NCBI RefSeq assembly: GCF_001278075.1
Contig: NZ_CP011340.1
Location: 3,162,001-3,226,000, forward strand
DNA: 64,000 bases
Reading direction: 5' to 3'
Source of the DNA: Streptomyces pristinaespiralis
GTDB taxonomy: Bacteria > Actinomycetota > Actinomycetes > Streptomycetales > Streptomycetaceae
Both the position numbers and the translations under genes were made by a program. The notes below the pieces were generated by a model. The model worked only from the letters and a program-made list of their open reading frames with translations. It was not told the origin of the DNA and ran no database searches. Below are positions 27,501 through 34,114 of this stretch, piece by piece; positions within the stretch are counted from its first letter, which is position 1; each line of letters opens with the position of its first letter.

Positions 27501-28291
27501 GGGCGGGTGAGTGCGAGCTCGGCGGAGAGGGCGATCTGGTCACCGAAGTCGAGCAGGTCCCGCTGCCGCTTGGCCGCGCGGTAACGCAGGGTCAGGTCGA
27601 GCAGTTCGCGGCGCGCCTCTGCGGCCTCCGGGACCTTGCGGAGGTCCACGTTGGTCAGCCGGGCGCCTTCAAGGGTGCGGAGCAGCTCCGTGTCGTACTC
27701 CTTCAGCCGGCCGGGCGGCACCAGGTGTTCGGCGAGCTCCGCGTCGAGCGCGAGCAGGTCGCTCACGAGGGAGGGGAAGGAGCGGGTGAGCGCGGGGTAC
27801 GGCCCCGGGGCCTCGCGCAGCACACGGGCGGCGAGCTGGTAACGGGTGGCGTCGGCGAGCAGCCGGGCGGTCGGCTCGAGCCCGATGCGCAGGCCGTGGT
27901 CCTTGAGGAGCTGGCCGGCGAAGGCGTGGTACGTGGAGATCCGCGGCTCCCCGACCGGGGTGTCGCCGCCGAAGGCCGAGGAAGGGTCGCCCGGGTCGAT
28001 GGCGTCGGGGTCGGTGACGCCGGCCCGGACGAGCGCGGTGCGGACGCGCTCGGCGAGCTCGCCCGCGGCCTTGTTGGTGAAGGTGAGCCCGAGGACCTGG
28101 TCGGGTGCCACCTGGCCGGTGCCGACGAGCCAGACCACCCGCGCCGCCATGACCGTCGTCTTCCCCGAACCGGCCCCGGCCACGATGACCTGCGGGGCGG
28201 GCGGCGCGGTGATGCAGGCCGTCTGCTCCGGGGTGAAGGGGATGCCGAGGAGCTCCTTGAGCTGCTCGGGATCGGTGATGCGTGCGGTCAC
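24578..28291 (-). CDS. adnB: AdnB-type helicase-nuclease subunit
   Basis: 1237 residues: an N-terminal UvrD-like motor (Walker A AGAGSGKTT, VVLLDEYQDTS, QAIYGWRGAS, LTAHKSKGLEWDVV) and a C-terminal RecB-type PD-(D/E)xK nuclease (GTRFHAWVE, GRIDAVYR, EIVDWKTA, QLAVYRLA). This is the AdnB half of the actinobacterial AdnAB end-resection motor-nuclease. Between motor and nuclease lies an acidic low-complexity insert (about residues 840-990; EPEPQPEFDPESGFGPEFDPE) atypical of the mycobacterial protein. GTG 28291 is chosen because it lies 7 nt after a RecA-NDp -10 box; the upstream in-frame ATG at 28315 lies within that promoter. No ribosome site, hence probably leaderless. Confidence 0.95.
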   Translation of the reverse strand: MTARITDPEQLKELLGIPFTPEQTACITAPPAPQVIVAGAGSGKTTVMAARVVWLVGTGQVAPDQVLGLTFTNKAAGELAERVRTALVRAGVTDPDAIDPGDPSSAFGGDTPVGEPRISTYHAFAGQLLKDHGLRIGLEPTARLLADATRYQLAARVLREAPGPYPALTRSFPSLVSDLLALDAELAEHLVPPGRLKEYDTELLRTLEGARLTNVDLRKVPEAAEARRELLDLTLRYRAAKRQRDLLDFGDQIALSAELALTRPEVGTVLRDEFRVVLLDEYQDTSVAQRLLLSGLFGQGTGHAVTAVGDPCQAIYGWRGASVANLDDFPVHFPHSDGRPADRYSLSENRRSGGRLLHLANGLATPLRAMHEGVEALRPAPGAERDGIVRCALLPTHAEEIEWLADSIAHLVRTGKEPGEIAVLCRTAGDFPEIQGALVARDVPVEVVGLSGLLHLPEVADLVAMCEVLQDPGANASLVRILTGPRWRIGPRDLALLGRRARLLVHHASADDDPERRLAAAVEGTDPAEIISLADALDTFLESAGGEDDGLPFSAEARVRFARLAAELRDLRRSLADPLMDVLHRVLSTTGLEVELSASPHALAARRRETLANFLDIAAGFAALDGEATLLAFLGFLRTAAQYEKGLDNALPGGENTVKVLTAHKSKGLEWDVVAVPGLVAKHFPNDQAREAWTSQSKVLPHALRGDAATLPDVESWDAGGLKAFKEAMKDHQHTEELRLGYVTFTRPRSLLLGSAHWWGPSQKRRRGPSAFLKALYDHCEQGHGEIEVWADEPEEDAENPALGTTTADHAWPLPLDPVSLARRRAAADTVLAHLDALTAGEGGAGTGPVAGPRAEAAEAAREGEPEPEPQPEFDPESGFGPEFDPEFDFGFEPEAGFDAGPEAGSEAGPATVTVPSADPGSVTVPSADPDEWDWPTESPEDDPFAPPPPAPTVPHQPSPHSERVAVAAPGGAGAAAYPSGPRDAGNPHRGSGKNEREEALTPEEARAVASWDRDLDALAGELRRTRATVRDVLVPASLSASQLLRLAADPDGFAQELARPMPRPPQPAARRGTRFHAWVESRFEEMPLPMLGPDELPGGADEHDIADEQDLAALKDAFERTPYARRTPYRVEAPFQFTLAGRVVRGRIDAVYRTGEGTYEIVDWKTARNGVADPLQLAVYRLAWAEQHGIPLDAVTATFVFVRTGEIVHPDGLPDRAGLERILLGGTADESGAVAR

Positions 28292-28298
28292 CCGATAG

Positions 28299-28321
28299 AG
28301 GCTAACGGGGACCACTGACAG
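28299..28321 (-). promoter_or_regulatory. RecA-independent DNA-damage promoter of adnB (leaderless)
   Basis: Minus strand: CTGTCAGTG (28321-28313), 8 nt, TAGCCT (28304-28299), 7 nt, GTG start. It matches TTGTCRGTG-N8-TAnnnT at all but the first base. The upstream box is embedded in a perfect 11-bp inverted repeat. Confidence 0.75.
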
Positions 28322-28332
28322 CAGTGGTCCCC
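28307..28332. promoter_or_regulatory. Inverted repeat overlapping the adnB promoter
   Basis: GGGGACCACTG (28307-28317) and CAGTGGTCCCC (28322-28332) are perfect complements with a 4-nt centre ACAG. The repeat covers the -35-like box of the damage promoter and part of its spacer. It may be an operator, or a terminator for the upstream lipoprotein gene, or both. Confidence 0.5.
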
Positions 28333-28376
28333 ATTTGTCCGCCGGGGCCGGGCCCGGCCCCGGCGCACGGACAGCC

Positions 28377-28428
28377 CCTGAGTGCTGCGTCCCGAGCCCC
28401 GAGCACTCAGGCCCGGGCCCTGAGTGCT
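28377..28428. repeat. Three copies of a 10-mer in alternating orientation
   Basis: CCTGAGTGCT occurs at 28377-28386, its reverse complement AGCACTCAGG at 28402-28411, and CCTGAGTGCT again at 28419-28428. The middle copy can pair with either neighbour, so two mutually exclusive hairpins are possible. They lie between the lipoprotein stop and adnB. Confidence 0.6.
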
Positions 28429-28513
28429 GAGTCCCGAGCCCTCAGCCCCGAGCGGGCAGGCCCGGACCCGCGGTCTGCAACCCGCGGCCCGTACCGGCCC
28501 CTAGGACGTGCTG

Positions 28514-29659
28514 TCAGGACGTGCTGTCACCGTCCGCGGCCGTCCCCGCGCCGGAACCGGTGTCGCCGCCGGAATCCGTGCCGGCTCCTGTGCCGGCCCC
28601 GTCGCCGGTGACCGCATCCGATCCGGTGCCGGGACCCGAACCGTCACCGGAGACAGCCCCCTCACCGGCATCGGCGTCACCGCCCTGGTCCGGAGCGGCC
28701 CCCTCCGCCGAGCCCGTGCCCGCGTCCCCTTCCGGGTCCGCGCCGGCTTCCGTGCCTGCCCCGACGCCGACGTCCCCTCCCCTGTCCGGCTCCCCGGCCG
28801 TGCCGCTCCCGTCCCCTGACTGCGTCGCACCCGCCTCGAAGCCGAGGCCCGCTCCCCCGGTCAGGTTGTCGAGGTCGACCACTTCCTCGGCCGGCGGCGC
28901 CTCGACCTTCACCGGCTCGTCGTAGTGGGACAGGATGATCGTGCCGGTCTCGTCGCCACCGGCCTTCACGATCTTGAGGACATGCGGCTTGCCCTCCTTC
29001 GCGACGTGCACCGTCGTCGTCCTGTCCTGCTCCTTCTTCACCAGCGTCACCGTCGGTACGCCCTCGACCTCGGAGTCCGGGCCCTTGGTCATCTGCTTCC
29101 GGTCCGCCTCGTCCACGTCCATCTGCGCGAACATCGCCTTGAGGTCGCAGACGCGGTCCAGGTCCTTGACGGTGCCGGTCGGCATCTTGACCCACCTGCC
29201 CTGCATGAGCTCCACGACGGCGCCGTTGTCCGCGCCGGGGGACTCGGAGGAACGCTCCCTCAGTGAGGCGCTCCAGAACTGCTCGTCGCCCTTGAGGTAC
29301 ATGACCTCGGACACCTGGCGGAGTTCCGCCCTGCCTCCCTTGACGCCGAGCAGGCCGCTGCATTTGTCGCCGGAGTCGAGGGCCAGGTCGATGGAGACCG
29401 GCTCGCCGTCCTTCTCGACCCGGCCCGCCATGGTCAGGGACTTGGCGGCTCTGGTGGCCGCGACCGCCTTGTCGGCGATCTGCCCCGCGTCGAGGCCCTC
29501 CAGCGATTCGCCGTCGCCGCTCGTCACGGCCGCGGGCCCCCTTCGCTCCCCGGAGGCCCCCTTGGCCTTGATGTCACCGTCCTGGGAACAGCCCGCCAGC
29601 ACGACGACGGCACTCGCCCAGACCGCCGCCGTCACCAGTGACTTCCGCTTGGCCGTCAT
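28514..29659 (-). CDS. Secreted lipoprotein (LppX/LprG-like) with repetitive acidic tail
   Basis: 381 residues. Signal peptide MTAKRKSLVTAAVWASAVVV ends in the lipobox LAGC. The mature part (about 30-270) resembles LppX/LprG-type lipoproteins: AATRAAKSLTMAGRV, EVMYLKGDEQFWSASL, GRWVKMPTGTVKDL. It is clearly paralogous to the lipoprotein at 62545 (YLKGDEQFWS versus FLKADAGFWS). The last 100 residues are a Gly/Asp/Thr/Ala-rich low-complexity tail with repeated GTG-G and SGDG units, likely disordered. ATG 29659 has GAGGAG at 8 nt. It sits between adnA and adnB, genes that are adjacent in mycobacteria. Function unknown. Confidence 0.88.
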   Translation of the reverse strand: MTAKRKSLVTAAVWASAVVVLAGCSQDGDIKAKGASGERRGPAAVTSGDGESLEGLDAGQIADKAVAATRAAKSLTMAGRVEKDGEPVSIDLALDSGDKCSGLLGVKGGRAELRQVSEVMYLKGDEQFWSASLRERSSESPGADNGAVVELMQGRWVKMPTGTVKDLDRVCDLKAMFAQMDVDEADRKQMTKGPDSEVEGVPTVTLVKKEQDRTTTVHVAKEGKPHVLKIVKAGGDETGTIILSHYDEPVKVEAPPAEEVVDLDNLTGGAGLGFEAGATQSGDGSGTAGEPDRGGDVGVGAGTEAGADPEGDAGTGSAEGAAPDQGGDADAGEGAVSGDGSGPGTGSDAVTGDGAGTGAGTDSGGDTGSGAGTAADGDSTS

Positions 29660-29763
29660 GTTGTCTCTCCTCGCAGATCCGGATGTGCCCGCCACGACCG
29701 GTCGAGGTGGCCGGGAACTCCATTGGATCCGCGTAAATGTGACATTGCATGACAAAACTCCGG

Positions 29764-32700
29764 TCATTCCACTATTTGGCGGCCCTCCGGCTGCGCGCTG
29801 CACGAGGCGCGGAACGCGCAGTGCCCACAGTGCTGCCCGGTGGAGGGCGTGAAGCGCTCGTCGAGCACCCGGCCGGCCGCGGTGGCGAGCAGGTCCCCCA
29901 CCCACTCGCCGGTCAGCGCCTCCTGCGCCTGGACCTTGGGCAGGGCGTCGCCGCCCTCCTTCTTCGCGGCCGGCTGTCGCAGCTGCACGAGCTCGGCGCC
30001 GCCCGGCTCGGGACGGTTCCCGCCGAACACCTCGTCGACGGCACCCTCGCGGACGGCCAGCTGGTACACGGCGAGCTGCGGATGGCGGGCGACCTCGTCC
30101 TTCGTGGGCGTCTGCTTGCCCGTCTTGAAGTCGACGACGTAGGCCCGGCCCTGCTCGTCCCGCTCGACACGGTCCATGGAGCCCCGGATGCGCACCTCGA
30201 ACCCGCCCGCCTCCAGCGTCACGTCGAAGTCGTGCTCGGTGGCGGCGGGGCTCCGTCCGCCACGGTCCATGACGTGCCAGCGCAGGAAGCGCTCGAGCGC
30301 GGCGCGCGCGTGCCCCTTCTCCTGCTGGGACTTCCACGGGGCGTCGAAGACGAGCGCGTCCCACACGGAGTCGAGGCGTTCCATGAGGACGGCGAGGTCG
30401 GCGGGGGTACGGCCGGAGGCGACCTCGTCGGCGAGTACGTGCACGACGTTGCCGAAGCCCTGGGCGGCGGTCGCGGGCGCGTCGGCCTTCACCTCCCGGC
30501 CCAGGAACCACTGGAGCGCGCAGCTGTTGGCCAGCTGGTCGAGCGCGCTGCCCGAGAGGGTGACGGGCTGGTCCCGGTCCCGCAGCGGCTTCGCGCTGTG
30601 GGTGGCGTCGTGCAGGCCCCACCAGCGGTACGGGTGCGCGGAGGGCACCAGCGGCTGGCCCTCCTCGTCGGTCAGGGCCGCGAGACGGGCCAGCCGGCGG
30701 GCGGCGGCCTCCCGCAACCGGGGTGAGGCGTCCGGATCCACGGTGGTGGCACGCAGTTCGGCGACGAGCGGGGCGACGGCCAGCGGGCGCCGCGGACGGC
30801 CGGTCACGTCGCGCGGCTCGACGCCCAGTTCGGCCAGGAAGCGGGAGGGCTGGTCGCCGTCGTCCGCCGGGGCCTTGACCGCGGTGACGACGAGACGGTT
30901 GCGGGCGCGGGTGGCCGCCACGTAGAACAGCCTGCGCTCCTCCGCCAGCAGGGCGCCGGGGGTCAGCGGCTCGGCGAGACCGTCCCGCCCGATGCGGTCG
31001 GCCTCGAGGAGCGAGCCCCGGCGGCGAAGGTCGGGCCACAGGCCCTCCTGCACACCGGCGACCACGACGAGGCTCCACTCCAGGCCCTTGGAGCGGTGCG
31101 CCGTCATCAGCCGTACGGCCTCCGGCCGGACCTCCCGCCTGGAGAGGGTGTCGGCGGCGATGTCCTGCGCCTCGATCTCCTCGATGAAGTTCAGTGCGCC
31201 ACGGCCGCCGGTGCGTTCCTCCGCGCGTGCCGCCGTCTCGAAGAGCGCGCAGACGGCGTCGAGGTCACGGTCGGCGTTGCGGCCGGCCGCGCCGCCGCGG
31301 AACGCCGCGCGTTCCAGGCGCTGCGGCCACGGGGTGCCGTCCCACAGCAGCCACAGGGCTTCTTCCGCGGTGCCTCCGCCCTCCAGGAGTTCGCGTGCCT
31401 TGCGCAGGAGGGCGCCGAGACGCTGGGCACCGCGGGCGTACGCCGGATCGTGTGCGACAAGGCGCTCGGGCTCGGCGAGCGCACGGGCGAGAAGCTGGTC
31501 GGACGGCGGCGGCAGGGCGTTGCCCCCGGCCCGTTCCTCGTCCCGCAGCGCCCGGCCGAGACGGCGCAGGTCCGCGGTGTCCATGCCGCCGAGCGGCGAG
31601 GTCAGGAGGGTGAGCGCGGTCTCGGTGTCGATCCAGACGGCAGGCTCGGGACGACCGGGCTCCGGTTCTTCGCCCGCCTCGTCACCGGCACCCGCCTCCT
31701 CGCCCGTCCCGTCCGGGACACCGGTCGCCGCACCCGCCCCGTCCGGGACACCGGTCGCCGCACCCGCCCCGTCACCGGCACCCGCCTCTCCGCTGCCCCC
31801 CTCCAAAACACCGGTCGCCGCCGCCCCGTCACCGGCGTCCGGCTCCCCGACCGTGTCGCCGGGCGTGGCCGGCGCGTTCGCCGGGCGGCCCGCGGCCGCC
31901 GTCGCGACCGTGCGAAGGGCGGTCAGGAGCGGCGCCACCGCCGGTTCGTGGCGCAGCGCCACGTCGTCGCCGTCGATCTCGAGCGGTACGCCCGCCGACG
32001 TCAGGGCGCGCCGCATCGAGGGGATGGTGCGGCCGCCCGCGCGGACGAGGACCGCCATCTCGTGCCAGGGGACGCCGTCCTCGAGATGGGCGCGGCGCAG
32101 GATGTCCGCGATGTTGTCCAGCTCCGCGGAGGCCGTCGGGTAGGTGTACGCCTCGACGCGGCCGCCCTCGCGGACCGCCCCCAGTTCGCGGTGGGCGCGC
32201 ACCTTGCCGGCCGGCAGCCGGGTCAGCGGCATCCGGCGGGTCAGCAGCCGGGTCGCCGCCAGCAGAGCCGCTCCGCTGCGCCGGGAGGTGGTCAGCACGG
32301 CGACGCCGGCGGGACCGCCGTCGGCGCGGGGGAAGGCCTCGGGGAAGTCCAGGATGCCGTTCACGTCCGCGCCGCGGAACGCGTAGATCGACTGGTCGGG
32401 ATCGCCGAAGGCGACGAGTGTCCGCCCGCCGCCCGCCAACGCGCGCAGCAGCCGCACCTGGGCCGGGTCGGTGTCCTGGTACTCGTCGACGAACACCGCG
32501 TCGTAGCCGGGCAGCGCCACGTCGTCGGCCAGCAGGACCGCCCGGTGCACCAGTTCCGCGTAGTCGAGCACGCCCTGGAGGTCGAGGACGTCGAGGTATT
32601 CGGCGAGGAACGAGGCGGCGGCCCCCCAGTCGGGCCGGCCCGTGCGGGCCGCGAAGCGGGCGAGGGAGTCCGGGCCGAGGCCCAGTTCCCTGCTCCGGGC

Positions 32701-33291
32701 GAGCACGGCACGGACCTCGTCGGCGAAGCCGCGGGTGGTGAGGCACGCCCGCAGTTCGTCGGGCCAGCGGACGCCGGGCAGGCCGATCTGGCCGGCGAGG
32801 AGTTCCCGCACGGTGACGTCCTGTTCGGGACCCGACAGCAGACGCAGCGGTTCGGCGAACAGGTCGGCGTCCTGGTGCGCGCGGACGAGCGCGTAACAGT
32901 AGGAGTGGAACGTCGTGGCCTGCGGTCCGCGCGCGCCGCCGAGCCGCAGCGCCATCCGGTCGCGCAGTTCCACCGCCGCTTTGCGGCTGAAGGTGAGGAC
33001 AAGGATGCGGGAAGGGTCCGTACCGGCCGCGATACGAGCCGCGACGGCCTCGACGAGCGTGGTCGTCTTTCCGGTGCCGGGTCCGGCGAGCACCAGCAGC
33101 GGACCGTCCCCATGGTCAACCACTGCGCGCTGCGCTGCGTCCAGGAGAGGGGGATTCACGGGACCCGGAGGGGTTCGCACCAGCCGGTACGCGCCCGGGG
33201 ACCTGCCGCTCCGCCCGTGCGGGCGCGGGAGAACCCCCTGCCGTACCTGCTGCGGGTACGGCACATGCCCGGTGGTGGAGGAGGAGCTCAC
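29764..33291 (-). CDS. adnA: AdnA-type helicase-nuclease subunit
   Basis: 1175 residues. Motor part: Walker A AGPGTGKTT (about residue 70), VFVDEYQDTDP, QSIYAFRGADV, MTAHRSKGLEWSLVVV. C-terminal RecB/AddB-type nuclease: GSMDRVERDEQGRAYVVDFKTGK and HPQLAVYQLA. One Cys in NSCALQWFLGRE plus HCGHCAFRASC fits an iron-sulfur staple (C...CxxC-x5-C) around the nuclease. AdnA and AdnB together process double-strand ends. A Gly/Ala/Asp/Glu-rich insert near residues 480-560 is encoded by tandem DNA repeats. The GTG 33291 start is tentative: no ribosome site, and GTG codons near 33180 are alternatives. Confidence 0.93.
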   Translation of the reverse strand: MSSSSTTGHVPYPQQVRQGVLPRPHGRSGRSPGAYRLVRTPPGPVNPPLLDAAQRAVVDHGDGPLLVLAGPGTGKTTTLVEAVAARIAAGTDPSRILVLTFSRKAAVELRDRMALRLGGARGPQATTFHSYCYALVRAHQDADLFAEPLRLLSGPEQDVTVRELLAGQIGLPGVRWPDELRACLTTRGFADEVRAVLARSRELGLGPDSLARFAARTGRPDWGAAASFLAEYLDVLDLQGVLDYAELVHRAVLLADDVALPGYDAVFVDEYQDTDPAQVRLLRALAGGGRTLVAFGDPDQSIYAFRGADVNGILDFPEAFPRADGGPAGVAVLTTSRRSGAALLAATRLLTRRMPLTRLPAGKVRAHRELGAVREGGRVEAYTYPTASAELDNIADILRRAHLEDGVPWHEMAVLVRAGGRTIPSMRRALTSAGVPLEIDGDDVALRHEPAVAPLLTALRTVATAAAGRPANAPATPGDTVGEPDAGDGAAATGVLEGGSGEAGAGDGAGAATGVPDGAGAATGVPDGTGEEAGAGDEAGEEPEPGRPEPAVWIDTETALTLLTSPLGGMDTADLRRLGRALRDEERAGGNALPPPSDQLLARALAEPERLVAHDPAYARGAQRLGALLRKARELLEGGGTAEEALWLLWDGTPWPQRLERAAFRGGAAGRNADRDLDAVCALFETAARAEERTGGRGALNFIEEIEAQDIAADTLSRREVRPEAVRLMTAHRSKGLEWSLVVVAGVQEGLWPDLRRRGSLLEADRIGRDGLAEPLTPGALLAEERRLFYVAATRARNRLVVTAVKAPADDGDQPSRFLAELGVEPRDVTGRPRRPLAVAPLVAELRATTVDPDASPRLREAAARRLARLAALTDEEGQPLVPSAHPYRWWGLHDATHSAKPLRDRDQPVTLSGSALDQLANSCALQWFLGREVKADAPATAAQGFGNVVHVLADEVASGRTPADLAVLMERLDSVWDALVFDAPWKSQQEKGHARAALERFLRWHVMDRGGRSPAATEHDFDVTLEAGGFEVRIRGSMDRVERDEQGRAYVVDFKTGKQTPTKDEVARHPQLAVYQLAVREGAVDEVFGGNRPEPGGAELVQLRQPAAKKEGGDALPKVQAQEALTGEWVGDLLATAAGRVLDERFTPSTGQHCGHCAFRASCSAQPEGRQIVE
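31709..31780. repeat. Tandem repeat within adnA encoding a Gly/Ala/Val-rich linker
   Basis: A unit of about 30 bp containing CCGTCCGGGACACCGGTCGC followed by CGCACCCGCC is repeated twice in direct tandem, with partial copies on either side. It encodes GATGVPDGAGAATGVPDG-type sequence in the AdnA linker. Copies are nearly identical at DNA level, which points to recent slippage. Confidence 0.6.
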
Positions 33292-33449
33292 GTGGATCGC
33301 CGGTCCTGGTGGGTGTGCTGGTGGTGAGAGTGCGGTTCGTGCCGCGCGCTGAAGACGCTACGCCAGGCGCCCGGGTGCGGACGGCGGAGCCGTCCCGTAC
33401 CCCGTACGGTCCTCGGAGTCCCCGCCCTGTCGCCGCTTGGCGGAAGCTG

Positions 33450-33800
33450 TCATATGTGAGCTTCGTCGCTGTGCGCCCCGGCGCCGTCCCATCGCGCGCG
33501 TTTCATGTCGAGGCGCGGCACATGACCCTCCGCGGCGCGGGACGCCTCACGCAGCGGGGTCCCTTCCTCGCGGTACCGGTCCAGGGCGCGCAGTTCGTGG
33601 CCCGGCAGCAGGACGCCGTCGGAGCGCACCACCCGCCACCACGGCACCGCACCGCCGTACAGCGCCATGACGCGGCCGACCTGGCGGGGTCCGCCCTCGC
33701 CGAGCCACTCCGCGACGTCCCCGTAGGTCATGACCCGGCCCGGCGGGATGCGCTCGGCGACCTCCAGAACCCGCTCGGCGTACTCAGGCAGCTCGTCCAT
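33450..33800 (-). CDS. Alkyltransferase-like protein (MGMT/Ogt family without active Cys)
   Basis: 116 residues of the DNA-binding domain of O6-alkylguanine alkyltransferases: the helix-turn-helix RIPPGRVMTYGDVAEWLG and GGPRQVGRVMALYGG. The active-site motif PCHRV of true transferases is replaced by PWWRVV, so no alkyl acceptor Cys is present. This defines an ATL protein, which binds alkylated guanine and recruits nucleotide-excision repair. ATG 33800 is exactly 7 nt after a -10 hexamer; an ATG at 33809 would lie inside that promoter. Positional match to Rv3204 next to adnA. Confidence 0.9.
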   Translation of the reverse strand: MDELPEYAERVLEVAERIPPGRVMTYGDVAEWLGEGGPRQVGRVMALYGGAVPWWRVVRSDGVLLPGHELRALDRYREEGTPLREASRAAEGHVPRLDMKRARWDGAGAHSDEAHI

Positions 33801-34114
33801 CCGACCCATCCTGCCGCACGGCACCGACAACGCCTGGGCCGCGACGGCCACGAACCGGGCCTCCCCGGCCGCGAGCGGCCCGAGGGCAGGAGGCACGGCC
33901 GGGAGGAGCGGGGCCCGGCCCACCCTGGGCGAGAAGGGCGCCGTGCGGAGAGGGAGAATCGGCACATGGGAGGCAAAGAGGGGTACCGTTCGCGCCTCGC
34001 GACCCCGCATTGCACCCTGATGCCCCTCTCTGTCGTCCGGTCGTGCCACCATCGTGCGGGCGGTGACTGGTGATACGAGATCAAGAAGAGACCGAGACGG
34101 CGAAGGAGCAGGGC
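33801..34114. other. Intergenic region between the ATL gene and the MprF-like gene
   Basis: 314 bp between divergent genes. It holds the damage-type promoter of the ATL gene (33808-33830). The rest is G/C-rich with no convincing ORF. A short A/G-rich stretch (GGCAAAGAGGGGTACC near 33973) and the sequence before 34115 must contain the promoter for the membrane protein, but I cannot place -35/-10 boxes with confidence. Confidence 0.5.
33808..33830 (-). promoter_or_regulatory. RecA-independent DNA-damage promoter of the ATL gene (leaderless)
   Basis: Minus strand: TTGTCGGTG (33830-33822), 8 nt, CAGGAT (33813-33808), 7 nt, ATG. The TTGTCRGTG box is perfect; the -10 has C for T at its first base. 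Same geometry as at adnB and moaE, and the gene's product is a DNA-repair sensor, which fits a damage regulon. Confidence 0.7.

Noticed and set aside
29660..31078. Apparent extension of the lipoprotein frame into a long 854-residue protein
   Set aside because: The extension is a frame-shifted shadow of adnA. The lipoprotein has its own ATG at 29659 with GAGGAG and a signal peptide.
31709..31780. CRISPR-like array
   Set aside because: Direct repeats are in frame within adnA, encode a linker and have no unique spacers.
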